From assembly GCA_038209775.1 (NCBI GenBank), contig JBBQXK010000008.1:52480-116479 (forward strand): DNA of 64,000 nucleotides. Direction: 5' to 3'. The stretch is from JBBQXK01 sp038209775. Its GTDB lineage: Bacteria > Pseudomonadota > Alphaproteobacteria > Rhodobacterales > Rhodobacteraceae. The position numbers and the translations under genes are program-made. Positions 51,018-59,764 of this stretch are shown piece after piece (positions within the stretch are counted from its first letter, which is position 1; every line of letters starts with the position of its first letter). A model generated the notes under the pieces. That model saw only the letters and a program-made list of their open reading frames with translations. It was not told the DNA's origin and made no database searches.

Positions 51018-52267
51018 GCCGCCCGTCCGCCTGTTCCTGCGGCGTCACTTGCGCCCTTTTCCAGCACCGCCTCGACCGCCAGCGCCGATGCCGTGGGCGC
51101 GATGGTGAACACGCCTTGGGTCTTTTCCGGGGCCGCGCGGCGTGTCATCCGCCAGGCGGCATAGCCCGCCAGCATGGAAAACAGCACCCCGATGAACAGG
51201 AAAAAACCCCCCGGCCCGATATGTTCCATCAGCCAGCCGGTGGCCAGCGGGCCAAAGATCGCGCCGAACCCGTTCAGAAAGATCATGCCAGCAGAGGCCG
51301 CCGCCATGTCGTCCTTGCCCAGAAAGTCGTTGGTATAGGCGATCAGCAGTGCATAAAGCGGGTTGGTGATCCCCCCCAGAAGGAACGATGCCACCAGCAG
51401 CACCATGAACGGCGGCTGCGCCACCACCACCACCAGCATCACCAGCGCGCCGGCCAGCGACAGCCCGAAAATCAGGTGCCGCCGGTCCATCCGGTCAGAT
51501 GCGAACCCCAAGGGGTACTGCAACACCAGTCCCCCCACATACATCACCCCGATGAAGATCGAGATTTCGCTCACACTCAGCCCCGCCAGCGACCCCCAGA
51601 CCGACGCCATCCCGAACATCGCCGAGAACACCCCCCCGGTCAGCAGCATCCCCACACAGCCCAAGGGCGAGATGCGGAAAAGCTGCGCGAAACTCAGCCC
51701 CTTGTTTGACGCGAATGTGGGTGCCGGCGTGGGTGCCAGAAGCACCGGCAGGAACGCCAGCGACACCAGCACCGACGGGATCACGAACAACTCGAACCCC
51801 GCCGGATCGGCCACGTTCAGCAGCGCTTGCGAACTGATGATGCCCACCATCTGCACCATCATATAGGCCGACAGCGCCTGCCCCCGCGTCTCGTTGGTGG
51901 CCAGGTTGTTCAGCCAGCTTTCCGCGGTGATGTAGATCGACGAAAACGCAAACCCGATCAGCACCCGCATCAGCGCCCAGGCCGTCCAGTCGGGCAGCAT
52001 CGGGTACAGCACGATCACCGCGGAAATCAGCGACCCCATCGCGGCAAAGACCCGCACATGCCCCACCCGGCGGATCATCATCGGCGTCCGCGCGCTGCCC
52101 CCCAGAAAGCCCACGAAATACGCCGACATGACCAGCGACATCTCGAAGGTCGAGAACCCCTCGATCTTGCCCCGGATGCCCAGCAGCGTGCCTTGCAACC
52201 CGTTGCCGATCATCAACAGCATCACGCCCAGCAACAGCGGCCAACTGACGCGCAGAACACCCAGCAT
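51014..52267 (-). CDS. MFS transporter (YcaD-like)
   Basis: A 417-residue transporter with about 12 hydrophobic helices. Typical MFS features are GLQGTLLGIRGKIEGFSTFEMSLVMSAYFVGFLGGS and GFAFSSIYITAESWLNNLATNETRGQALSAYMMVQM, a pattern shared with YcaD/DHA-type proteins. The start ATG 52267 (MLGVLRV) follows GGGAGGGGG; the frame is open to 52396. It is coupled to DUF924 by a 4-bp overlap. The substrate is unknown. Confidence 0.87.
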   Translation of the reverse strand: MLGVLRVSWPLLLGVMLLMIGNGLQGTLLGIRGKIEGFSTFEMSLVMSAYFVGFLGGSARTPMMIRRVGHVRVFAAMGSLISAVIVLYPMLPDWTAWALMRVLIGFAFSSIYITAESWLNNLATNETRGQALSAYMMVQMVGIISSQALLNVADPAGFELFVIPSVLVSLAFLPVLLAPTPAPTFASNKGLSFAQLFRISPLGCVGMLLTGGVFSAMFGMASVWGSLAGLSVSEISIFIGVMYVGGLVLQYPLGFASDRMDRRHLIFGLSLAGALVMLVVVVAQPPFMVLLVASFLLGGITNPLYALLIAYTNDFLGKDDMAAASAGMIFLNGFGAIFGPLATGWLMEHIGPGGFFLFIGVLFSMLAGYAAWRMTRRAAPEKTQGVFTIAPTASALAVEAVLEKGASDAAGTGGRAA

Positions 52268-52432
52268 CGTCCGTCCCCCTCCCGCCGCTCGGCCCAAGCC
52301 TGCCATACCGCCGCACGGATATCGCCTGCCCCGCGACACGCCCGGTGTCAATGGCGGCATTGGGGTGCGGGGCAGGTCGGCGACCAAACCCCGCACGTCG
52401 CGCCCTCATCGCGCACCCCCGTTTTCCGCCCC

Positions 52433-52600
52433 CTACCCCCGCAGGGCCATCACCGCATAGACCCCCGCCACCACCGCCAGCACCGCCACCTCGGTCACCA
52501 GATGCGCCGCCGCCGCCCCGTGGGCGAACGCCACCATCCCGTACATCGCCCGATGGCACAGGCAAACCTTCGCGATGTTCTTTAGTTTTTCGTTCGTCAT
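52433..52600 (-). CDS. Small membrane protein (55 aa)
   Basis: A short gene: MTNEKLKNIAKVCLCHRAMY, then a histidine-containing segment and a strong membrane helix (HLVTEVAVLAVVAGVYAVMAL), ending RG. AGGAA lies 8 nt before the ATG in the minus orientation. It has codon use like its neighbours. The Cys-x-Cys-His near the N-terminus could bind metal. It is divergent from the HTH-TPR gene, with a 118-bp spacer, and may be a target of that regulator. Function unknown. Confidence 0.6.
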   Translation of the reverse strand: MTNEKLKNIAKVCLCHRAMYGMVAFAHGAAAAHLVTEVAVLAVVAGVYAVMALRG

Positions 52601-52676
52601 GGCTCATTTCCTTTTTTGGGTTGATGAGCCGGGCCCGGTCTCGACTATGCTTCTGGCAGGGCTGACGGATTCGTTC

Positions 52677-52715
52677 GTTAGGTCGGGGTTAGGAGCAGGT
52701 TAGGAAGGAGCTAAC
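52677..52715 (+). promoter_or_regulatory. Iterated 11-bp GTTAGG motif before the HTH-TPR gene
   Basis: GTTAGG occurs at 52677, 52688 and 52699, exactly 11 bp apart, and the complement-like GCTAAC at 52710 keeps the spacing. The array ends 3 bp before the start and includes the AAGGAG ribosome site (52705-52710). It could be an operator of the gene's own HTH protein. Confidence 0.5.
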
Positions 52716-52718
52716 TGC

Positions 52719-54377
52719 ATGGCGGTTGAGCGGGTTGCCTTCGGTGCGCTTGTGCGGAAAATGCGCAATGCCATGAACGGCGGAAAGGGGATTTCCGGGG
52801 AGGCGCTGGCATCTGCCGTATTCGGCAACGCTGACCGCAAAGGCGACATCTCGAACATCGAAACCGGCAAGGCAAAGTCCCGTCCCGAGACAATCAGGAA
52901 CCTGTGTGCTGTCCTTGGGATACGCGCGCCCGACCTGCCGGGACTTGAGGACATTCTTTCGTTCAACACCGACGATGATCGCAAGATCCTCGAAGACTTG
53001 CGCAACGAAAACGGCACCCTTGCCATGGCCCTCGAAAACCGGGAACGGGCAAGTCGAGACCAGCTTATCGCCATGGCCGTGCAGTTTGGCTGGACGTCAG
53101 GTACAATCCCGGCCGAGGGGGACTTGCGCCGTTTTCTGGATGGCAAGGCCGAGGACTATCGCCGGGTCCGTGCCGAGGTCGAGGCCATCCCCGAAACCAT
53201 GCTGCGCCTTTCGAACATCAAGGCCGCCGCCAAGGCCGCCTTTGCGGCGGGCAACATGGATGAGGTCGAGAGCCTGCTTTCCTTGGTGCAGACGGTCGAG
53301 GTTGAAGAGGCCGCGCGCACGGCGGAATCCCGCGCCGACGTCGCCTTGCTGCGCAACCGGGTGGCCGACGCCTTCAAGCTTCTGTCCGCTGCGGCGGATT
53401 TCTTTGCCATTGTCGATCCCACCGAACCCGGCAAACGCCGGGACAGCTACTTTGAACGCCTTTTCCGCCATGGCGAACGCTATGGTGGAACGGGCCTTTC
53501 CTTTGCAGTGCAGATGGGCCGCGACGCTGTTGCGCGGCTTGATCGCGAAACGGACGCAATGGCTTGGGCATCTGCAAACCAGAACCTCGCCATCGCCCTG
53601 CGAAACCAAGGCACCCGCACCGCAGGCGAGGCGGGCACCGCCCTGCTGGCACAGGCCGTCGCCGCCTATCGTCAGGCGCTGACGGTCCTCACCCGCGCGG
53701 ATCACCCGGTGCAATGGGCGATGACGACGCAGAACCTCGCCGGTGCCCTGCAAACCCAAGGCACCCGCACCGCAGGCGAGGCGGGCACCGCCCTGCTGGC
53801 ACAGGCTGTCGCCGCCTATCGCGAGGCGCTGACGGTCCGCACCCGCGCGGATCACCCGGTGCAATGGGCGGGGACGATGCAGAACCTCGCCATCGCCCTA
53901 AAAAACCAAGGCACCCGCACCGGAGGCGAAGCGGGCATTGACCTGCTGGCAGAGGCTGTCGCCGCCTATCGCGAGGCGCTGACGGTCCGCACTCGCGCGG
54001 ATCACCCGGTGGATTGGGCCATGACGACGCAGAACCTCGCCGGTGCCCTGCAAACCCAAGGCACTCGCACCGCAGGCGAGGCGGGCACCGACCTGCTGGC
54101 ACAGGCTGTCGCCGCCTATCGCGAGGCGCTGACGGTCCGCACCCGCGCGGATCACCCGGTGGACTGGGCGATGACGCAAGAGAACTTGGCAATCTGCCAA
54201 CAGGCATGGGCCGACCATCCCGCCTGCACTGACCCCCTGCTCCATCTGCGCGCGGCGCTTGACCATGTCGACGCCGCGCTGACGGTCTATGACCCCGTGC
54301 ACATGCCCTATGACCACGGCACCGCCACCGCCCTGCGCGCCGAAATCCTCGCCGCCTTCGGCCCCGACGCCCCGTAG
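52719..54377 (+). CDS. HTH and tetratricopeptide-repeat regulatory protein
   Basis: A 552-residue protein. An N-terminal XRE-like DNA-binding domain (about 6-70: FGALVRKMRNAMNGGKGISGEALASAVFG...KGDISNIETGKAKSRPETIRNLCAVLGI) is followed by a coiled-coil linker. Then four near-identical 50-residue TPR units (residues about 288-487) carry GTRTAGEAGTALLAQAVAAYREALTVRTRADHPVQWAMT. A degenerate fifth unit and a TPR cap close it. Similar TPR modules act as signal or protein-binding scaffolds. ATG 52719 has AAGGAG 8 nt upstream. The 150-bp DNA repeats suggest recent duplication. The TPR surface may sense a partner. Confidence 0.85.
   Translation: MAVERVAFGALVRKMRNAMNGGKGISGEALASAVFGNADRKGDISNIETGKAKSRPETIRNLCAVLGIRAPDLPGLEDILSFNTDDDRKILEDLRNENGTLAMALENRERASRDQLIAMAVQFGWTSGTIPAEGDLRRFLDGKAEDYRRVRAEVEAIPETMLRLSNIKAAAKAAFAAGNMDEVESLLSLVQTVEVEEAARTAESRADVALLRNRVADAFKLLSAAADFFAIVDPTEPGKRRDSYFERLFRHGERYGGTGLSFAVQMGRDAVARLDRETDAMAWASANQNLAIALRNQGTRTAGEAGTALLAQAVAAYRQALTVLTRADHPVQWAMTTQNLAGALQTQGTRTAGEAGTALLAQAVAAYREALTVRTRADHPVQWAGTMQNLAIALKNQGTRTGGEAGIDLLAEAVAAYREALTVRTRADHPVDWAMTTQNLAGALQTQGTRTAGEAGTDLLAQAVAAYREALTVRTRADHPVDWAMTQENLAICQQAWADHPACTDPLLHLRAALDHVDAALTVYDPVHMPYDHGTATALRAEILAAFGPDAP
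53580..54179 (+). repeat. Four 150-bp tandem repeats in the HTH-TPR gene
   Basis: Units start at 53580, 53730, 53880 and 54030, each CAGAACCTCGCC..., and differ at few positions; a fifth, diverged unit begins at 54180. The exact 150-bp period (50 codons) keeps the frame. High identity suggests recent expansion by slippage or recombination. Confidence 0.9.
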
Positions 54378-54398
54378 GTCGGGGTTCACCCCGACTCC

Positions 54399-55454
54399 CT
54401 ATCCCCCCGGCAACAGCAGTGACGCATCGCCATAGCTGAAGAACCGATACCCCTCGCGCACCGCATGCGCATAGGCCAGCCTCATCCGCTCCTGCCCCAT
54501 CAGGGCCGCCACCAGCATCAGCAGGGTCGATTTCGGCAGATGGAAATTGGTCATCAACCCGTCCGTCACCCGGAACCGAAAGCCCGGATAGATGAAGATG
54601 TCCGTCTCACCTTTCCAAGCATGAACAACACCTTGCGCGTCGCAAGCACTCTCGATCAGGCGCAGCGCGGTGGTGCCGACCGGGATCACCCGCCCCCCCG
54701 CAGCCCGGGTGGCGTTGATCGCGGCGGCGGCGGCGGGCGTCACCTCGCCCCATTCGGCATGCATCCTGTGGGTGGTCACATCGTCGACCTTCACCGGCAG
54801 GAACGTCCCCGCCCCAACATGCAGCGTCACCTCGGTAAAGGTCACACCCGCCAAGGCCAGCGCCTGCATCAGCCCCGCATCGAAATGCAGCGACGCGGTC
54901 GGTGCCGCCACCGCCCCCGCATGCCGGGCAAAGATCGTCTGGTAGTCGTCGTTGTCCTGCGCATCAGGCGCCCGTTTCGCGGCAATATAGGGCGGCAAGG
55001 GCATCACCCCCGCCTCGGCCAAAGCGGCCTCGAACGCATCGCCCTCAAGGTTGAACACCAGCCGCAGGTCGCCCTCGCCCTTGCCCGCCACCGCACCCGT
55101 CAGCCCCGCGCCGAAGTGTACCACCTCTCCCAGGCCCAGCTTTCTCAATGGCTTGGCCAAGGCCCGCCAACCGCCCGCCGCTGCGGGTTCCATCAGGGTG
55201 ACCTCGATCTGCGCCTCGGCCACACCCTGCCCCGTCAACCGCCGCCGAACGCCCTTCAGGCGCGCCGGGATCACCCGGGTGTTGTTCAGGATCAACCGGT
55301 CACCCGGGCGCAGCAGGTCGGCCAGGTCCGACACGATCCGGTCGGCCAACCCACCCGGCGTCACCACCAGCATCCGCGCCGATGACCTCGGCTTGACAGG
55401 TCGCGTGGCGATCAGCCGTTCGGGCAGGTCGAAATCGAATTCGTCCAGCTTCAT
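54399..55454 (-). CDS. queA: S-adenosylmethionine:tRNA ribosyltransferase-isomerase
   Basis: A 351-residue enzyme of queuosine biosynthesis, transferring the ribose of SAM to preQ1 in tRNA. The N-terminal FDFDLPERLIATRPVKPRSSARML and the C-terminal LMTNFHLPKSTLLMLVAALMG are typical, as are LNNTRVIPARLKGVR and YQTIFARHAGAVAAPTASLHFD. It overlaps the upstream AsmA-like gene by 4 bp (ATGA at 55451-55454). Confidence 0.96.
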   Translation of the reverse strand: MKLDEFDFDLPERLIATRPVKPRSSARMLVVTPGGLADRIVSDLADLLRPGDRLILNNTRVIPARLKGVRRRLTGQGVAEAQIEVTLMEPAAAGGWRALAKPLRKLGLGEVVHFGAGLTGAVAGKGEGDLRLVFNLEGDAFEAALAEAGVMPLPPYIAAKRAPDAQDNDDYQTIFARHAGAVAAPTASLHFDAGLMQALALAGVTFTEVTLHVGAGTFLPVKVDDVTTHRMHAEWGEVTPAAAAAINATRAAGGRVIPVGTTALRLIESACDAQGVVHAWKGETDIFIYPGFRFRVTDGLMTNFHLPKSTLLMLVAALMGQERMRLAYAHAVREGYRFFSYGDASLLLPGG

Positions 55455-58400
55455 CCGCCTTCTCCGATCTTGGGCGCAGGGCGGCGGAAGATTTCGCGGA
55501 ACATCCCCGGCGTCAGCACCGACAGCGGGTTGACGCTGACCTGCGGATCCTTGGGCGTGCCGCGCAGGCGGTAGTTGAACCCGAAAAGCCCCTCGCCCCG
55601 GCGGGTAAAGATGGCGCCGATGCCGTTCACCAGATAGATCGGCGAAATCACCCCCTGCATGTCCAGCCGCCCGCGTTCAAGGTCATAGACGCCGGCCAGC
55701 GACACGCCCAGTGATGCGCCGACCGCCGCCCCTTGGGTGATCTCGATCGCCTTGGCGGTCAGGCGGAAATCTGCGTCCGCCTCGGTGAAGGTCAGGCCGC
55801 CGCCGTCCAGTTGCTCCAGAAGGCCCACGACGCTGATCGCGTTGATCAGTTCGGCCAGGACGGGTGTGTTGCGCACGCGCACGTTGCGCACCACGGCCCG
55901 GCCCGCATAGCCCGCCCCGCGCGCGGCCACCGTCATCTCCAGCGTGCCGCCCCGCGCATTCGGGAATATCCCCGCCGATGACAGCACCCCGCCCGCATCC
56001 GCCGCGGTCACGCTGATCGTGATGCCGTCCTTGCCCGGGCGCAGCGTGCCCCGGATCTCGGCGCCGTCGTTTACCCGGCCGGTGAACGGCCCTGCCATGC
56101 CGCCGCGCGTGGTCAGGTCGGCGGCGACCCGGGTCAGCGAAATCGTCTCGCTCACCACCAGCCGGTCCAAGGACAGCGACAGCGGCCCGCCGCCCGGCCC
56201 GGCCCGCCCCGCAGGCAGCCCGCGCAGGTCCAGCCGCCCGCCGGTCAGCGCCACGGTCGGACTGCGCCCCGCCCCCTGCCCGGTCAACAGCGCCTGACCG
56301 TCCAGCCATTGACCCACCCGCAGCCGCGACAGGCGGAACTCGTTCAGTGATCCGTCACCGCGCAGCGATATCGCGCCCTTCGCCTCCAGCCCCTCGGCGT
56401 TCAGCGATATGTCGGAAATGACCGCAGGCGTGGTCAGCCGTGCCGCCACCGACAACGTGCCCCGCGCGGCCCGCGCCTTGGACCAGCCCAGTTCCGGGAT
56501 CGACAGGCCCATCCCGCGCAAGGCTGATGTCAGCCGCAGGTCGGGGGGCGCGCCCTTGGCCAGCGCAATCTCGATCTGGCCCGTGGTGGTGCCCGACGTC
56601 AGCCCCTCGGGCAGCCCGATGCGCAGCTTGTCGGCCGCCGCTTGCGACATCTCGACCGTGCCCGTCACGGTTGCCCCCCCCTTGCCGCCGGGGCCCAGCG
56701 GCTGGCGATAGGTGGCGTCAAAGGGCACGCCTTCCAGCTCGCCCTTGCCCGCAATCACCAGCGCGCCCTTGTCCGCCGTGACCGACATCAGCGCCGAGGT
56801 CAGCGTGCGACCCGGCACCAGCACGTCGGACCGGAAATCGGATATCTGCCCCGACACGCGCCAGTCGATCTCGGACGGCTGCGCCTTGGCGATCAGCGGC
56901 AGGTTCAGGGTCGCGCCGGCGCTGACCTGCCCCTCGCCCAGATCCACCGGCTGGCCCGCCCTGGTCATAAAGCCAAAGGGCGGCTGGTCCAGAAGTGCCA
57001 GCGTCGCGGTCAGGCTGCCCCGGCTTTGCAGCGTGATCTCACCCATGGCCGGGATCTGCGTCACATCGGGCACCACAAAGACCGACCCCGCCACATCCAG
57101 CGCACCGCCGGTCGGGGCCGTCACGTGACCCTTGTCCAGCACCACGGTATAACGCAGGCCGTCGATCACGGCATAGCCGTGCCCGTCCTCGACCGGCGGC
57201 AGGGTGGGCATGAACCGCACCCCCGCGCCGCTGAAATCGTAACTCAGCGCCAGTTTCGGCTCGGTCCCCGGTTCACTGCGCAGGGCAGCCTTGACGTTCA
57301 GCAATGTCCCCTCCTGCAGGTTGCGCACCAGCCATTCCCGGGTCCGTGGCGCGGCCCGTACCGGCCACAGCGCCACCAGCCTGTCATGCCCGATGGCGTC
57401 CAGCGCCACGTCCAGCGCCACGTTCCACCCTGCAGGCATCGCGGTGATCCGGCCCTTGGCCGACAGCCTGCGGTTCCCGTCCAACAGGGTGGCCTGCCCG
57501 ATCTCGACCGAGAACGGGCGCAGGCGCAGCCGCAGGTCCACCGCGCCGCCGGTAAACTCGGCCGGTGCCTCGAACAGGCCCGCAGGATCGACGCGCATCT
57601 GGCGGACGGCGATCTGGGCAATCGCGGTATCCGGCAGGCCCCGGGCCACGCCGGGCAGGTCCGCATGGCCGGTGGCCAACAGCCGCAGGGTGGAACTGTC
57701 GACCGCCAGCTCGCGCAAGCTTACCCGTTCGCGGGCGGGATCGAACCCGAACGACATCGCCACGCGGCTGAACGCCACCGGCGCGCCGCCCTCGGGCGGG
57801 CGCAACGCGCCGGCCCCAAGGGCAAGCGATGCCTGAAGGTCGGCCACCTGCCCCGCCGCATCGAAGGTGGTGGCAAAGTCGCCCGACACCTCGGCATCCA
57901 GCACCCCAAGCCAGGCCAGACCCGGCGCCTGCAGCGCGATATCCCCCGCCGTCACCCGGTCAACCGTCACGCCGATCCGGGCGGCGGCGGTGGCGGCATC
58001 GGTCACCACCGTCATGCGGGCCTGTGCGGGCGTCTCGCCGCCGCCAACCAGCGACAGCGCCAGTTCCACCGCAAGCCCCGCTTCGCGCCGCTCAACCGTC
58101 AGGCGGCCGTCGCCCATCTCCCATGTCCGCCCGGCGCGCTGGTCCTGCAGCGTCAGGGTCAGCGCCTGACCCTCGATCCGGTCAAGGCTGGCCAGCGCGT
58201 CTGACCCAAAGGCCGCATCGGCGGTGTCCAGAAACGCCGACAGCGTGTCAAAGGTCAGCGCCGGCATCTGCCCGCCCAAGGCCAGGTCAAACCGCCCGTC
58301 GGGCAACCGGCGCAGCGCCATCTGCCCCCCCGTCACCCGCACCGACGTCAGCCGCACCTCGCCGCGCACCAGCGCCGCAGGGTCCACCGTGAACCGCGCC

Positions 58401-59053
58401 TCGGGCAGGCTGATGATCGCGGCCCCCCCCGGCTGCAACACCCGCAAATCCTCCAACAGCAGGCGCGGCGTCCAGTCGCTGCGGTCAATGAACAGCACCG
58501 CCCCGCCGATCGACAGGCTGGCCGACCCCGGCACATCCCGCTCGGCCCCCGCCACCAGATTGCGCGCCACCGGCATCCTGGCCATCACCCGGTTCAGCCG
58601 CGTCTCGGCCTCGGCCACCAGCCAGTCGGGCAGGCGCACGGGTTTGCCGGTCAGGGCCAGGGCCGCGAACCCAAGGCCGAACATCAGGACGACGACCGCG
58701 ATAATGACCCAGGGCCCGGTCACCGGGCGCGCGGCCCGCGCGTGACGGCGGGCGCGCCGCCGTGCAGCCCCGGTCAGGGGTGGCAGGGTTGCGTCGGGGG
58801 GGACACCCTGTGCCTCGTCCGTAGCCGCGTCGTCAGGCGTTATGTCGTGGTCGGGCACCGCGTCGTCCCGATGGGCATCGTCGGGCAGCGAATGCCGCGT
58901 CAGAGACGGCGCGCCAAACGCGGCATCGCCAAACGCGGCATCGCCAGACGCGACATCGGCAGACGCGGCATCGGCAGACCCCGCCGCACCGCTTGCAGTA
59001 CCACCCTTGTCACCCTGACCTGCAGCACCCCGTGTGGCCGCATCACCGTCCAT
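55451..59053 (-). CDS. AsmA/DUF3971-like envelope protein
   Basis: A 1200-residue protein: a long disordered N-terminus with 5-residue repeats, one membrane helix (WVIIAVVVLMFGLGFAALAL, about 115-134), and a large periplasmic beta-rich part (DUF3971/YhdP- and AsmA-like: LSIGGAVLFIDRSDWTPRLLLEDLRVLQPGGA... and AKAIEITQGAAVGASLGVSLAGVYDLERGRLDMQGVISPIYLVNGIGAIF). Such proteins bridge the inner and outer membrane and move phospholipids. It is coupled to queA, which is downstream on the minus strand. The exact cargo is inferred from the family. Confidence 0.85.
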   Translation of the reverse strand: MDGDAATRGAAGQGDKGGTASGAAGSADAASADVASGDAAFGDAAFGAPSLTRHSLPDDAHRDDAVPDHDITPDDAATDEAQGVPPDATLPPLTGAARRRARRHARAARPVTGPWVIIAVVVLMFGLGFAALALTGKPVRLPDWLVAEAETRLNRVMARMPVARNLVAGAERDVPGSASLSIGGAVLFIDRSDWTPRLLLEDLRVLQPGGAAIISLPEARFTVDPAALVRGEVRLTSVRVTGGQMALRRLPDGRFDLALGGQMPALTFDTLSAFLDTADAAFGSDALASLDRIEGQALTLTLQDQRAGRTWEMGDGRLTVERREAGLAVELALSLVGGGETPAQARMTVVTDAATAAARIGVTVDRVTAGDIALQAPGLAWLGVLDAEVSGDFATTFDAAGQVADLQASLALGAGALRPPEGGAPVAFSRVAMSFGFDPARERVSLRELAVDSSTLRLLATGHADLPGVARGLPDTAIAQIAVRQMRVDPAGLFEAPAEFTGGAVDLRLRLRPFSVEIGQATLLDGNRRLSAKGRITAMPAGWNVALDVALDAIGHDRLVALWPVRAAPRTREWLVRNLQEGTLLNVKAALRSEPGTEPKLALSYDFSGAGVRFMPTLPPVEDGHGYAVIDGLRYTVVLDKGHVTAPTGGALDVAGSVFVVPDVTQIPAMGEITLQSRGSLTATLALLDQPPFGFMTRAGQPVDLGEGQVSAGATLNLPLIAKAQPSEIDWRVSGQISDFRSDVLVPGRTLTSALMSVTADKGALVIAGKGELEGVPFDATYRQPLGPGGKGGATVTGTVEMSQAAADKLRIGLPEGLTSGTTTGQIEIALAKGAPPDLRLTSALRGMGLSIPELGWSKARAARGTLSVAARLTTPAVISDISLNAEGLEAKGAISLRGDGSLNEFRLSRLRVGQWLDGQALLTGQGAGRSPTVALTGGRLDLRGLPAGRAGPGGGPLSLSLDRLVVSETISLTRVAADLTTRGGMAGPFTGRVNDGAEIRGTLRPGKDGITISVTAADAGGVLSSAGIFPNARGGTLEMTVAARGAGYAGRAVVRNVRVRNTPVLAELINAISVVGLLEQLDGGGLTFTEADADFRLTAKAIEITQGAAVGASLGVSLAGVYDLERGRLDMQGVISPIYLVNGIGAIFTRRGEGLFGFNYRLRGTPKDPQVSVNPLSVLTPGMFREIFRRPAPKIGEGG
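58912..58986 (-). repeat. 15-bp tandem repeat in the AsmA-like gene
   Basis: Five copies of a 15-bp unit (CGCCAAACGCGGCAT and variants) encode FGDAA/SGDAA/SADAS-type repeats in the disordered N-terminus. The period keeps the frame. Copy number may vary between strains. Confidence 0.7.
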
Positions 59054-59181
59054 CCGCCGCCAACTCTCCTGCCTCGTCCCGCATTGTACCCGGGGTTGCC
59101 TTTAACTCTGCCCGAAGGCAACTAGAACACCAAGGCCATCCTCCCCAAGGCCCCTCATCCATTTGTGACCGGAGACCGCCG

Positions 59182-59652
59182 ATGCCCACCACCCTTGCCG
59201 CAGGCCAGACCGCCCCCGATTTCACCCTGCCGCGCGACGGCGGCACCGACATCACCTTGTCGGCCCTGCGCGGGGCCAAGGTGGTGCTGTATTTCTACCC
59301 CAAGGACGACACCCCCGGCTGCACCACCGAGGCGCTTGATTTCACGCGCCTTCTGGCCGAATTCCACGGCGCCGACTGTCAGGTGATCGGCCTGTCCAAG
59401 GACAGCGTCAAGGCGCATGACAAGTTCTGCAAGAAACACGGCCTGCGCATCATCCTCGCCTCCGACGAAGACGGCCACACCTGCGAAGACTACGGCGTCT
59501 GGTCCGAGAAAAGCATGTACGGCAAAACCTACATGGGGGTTGAACGCAGCACCTTCCTGATCGACGCCACCGGCCGCATCGCGCAGATATGGCCCAAGGT
59601 CAGCGTCAAGGGCCACGCCGACGAAGTGCTGGCGGCGGTCCGCGCACTCTGA
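59182..59652 (+). CDS. bcp: Thioredoxin-dependent peroxiredoxin, Bcp/PrxQ family
   Basis: A 156-residue peroxiredoxin. The peroxidatic Cys47 is in YPKDDTPGCTTEALDF. The usual resolving Cys five residues later is absent (Leu52), but Cys66 (GADCQV) could serve in an atypical mechanism, or it may be a 1-Cys type. The rest (GLSKDSVKAHDKFCKKHGL and GVERSTFLID) fits Bcp. ATG 59182 follows GGAGACC. It is 112 bp upstream of the lipoprotein gene. Confidence 0.94.
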   Translation: MPTTLAAGQTAPDFTLPRDGGTDITLSALRGAKVVLYFYPKDDTPGCTTEALDFTRLLAEFHGADCQVIGLSKDSVKAHDKFCKKHGLRIILASDEDGHTCEDYGVWSEKSMYGKTYMGVERSTFLIDATGRIAQIWPKVSVKGHADEVLAAVRAL

Positions 59653-59764
59653 CCCGGCGCGGGCAGGGTTGAGCCGATGCAAGGGATCTGACCCAAACGA
59701 ATCGTTGCGACCGCGTGGCAAAGGCACATCCTGTCCTCACGTTTTTTTGACATGAGGTTGTACC

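Noticed and set aside
53580..54179. Regular 150-bp repeats considered as CRISPR
   Set aside because: There are no unique spacers; the repeats are in frame and encode TPR units.
56642..58204. 520-codon plus-strand frame opposite the AsmA-like gene
   Set aside because: Arg/Gln/Pro-rich shadow; the minus-strand frame continues through a coherent family.
59744..59749. TTGACA just before the lipoprotein gene as a -35
   Set aside because: It lies only 15 bp before the ATG, leaving no room for a -10 and transcript start.
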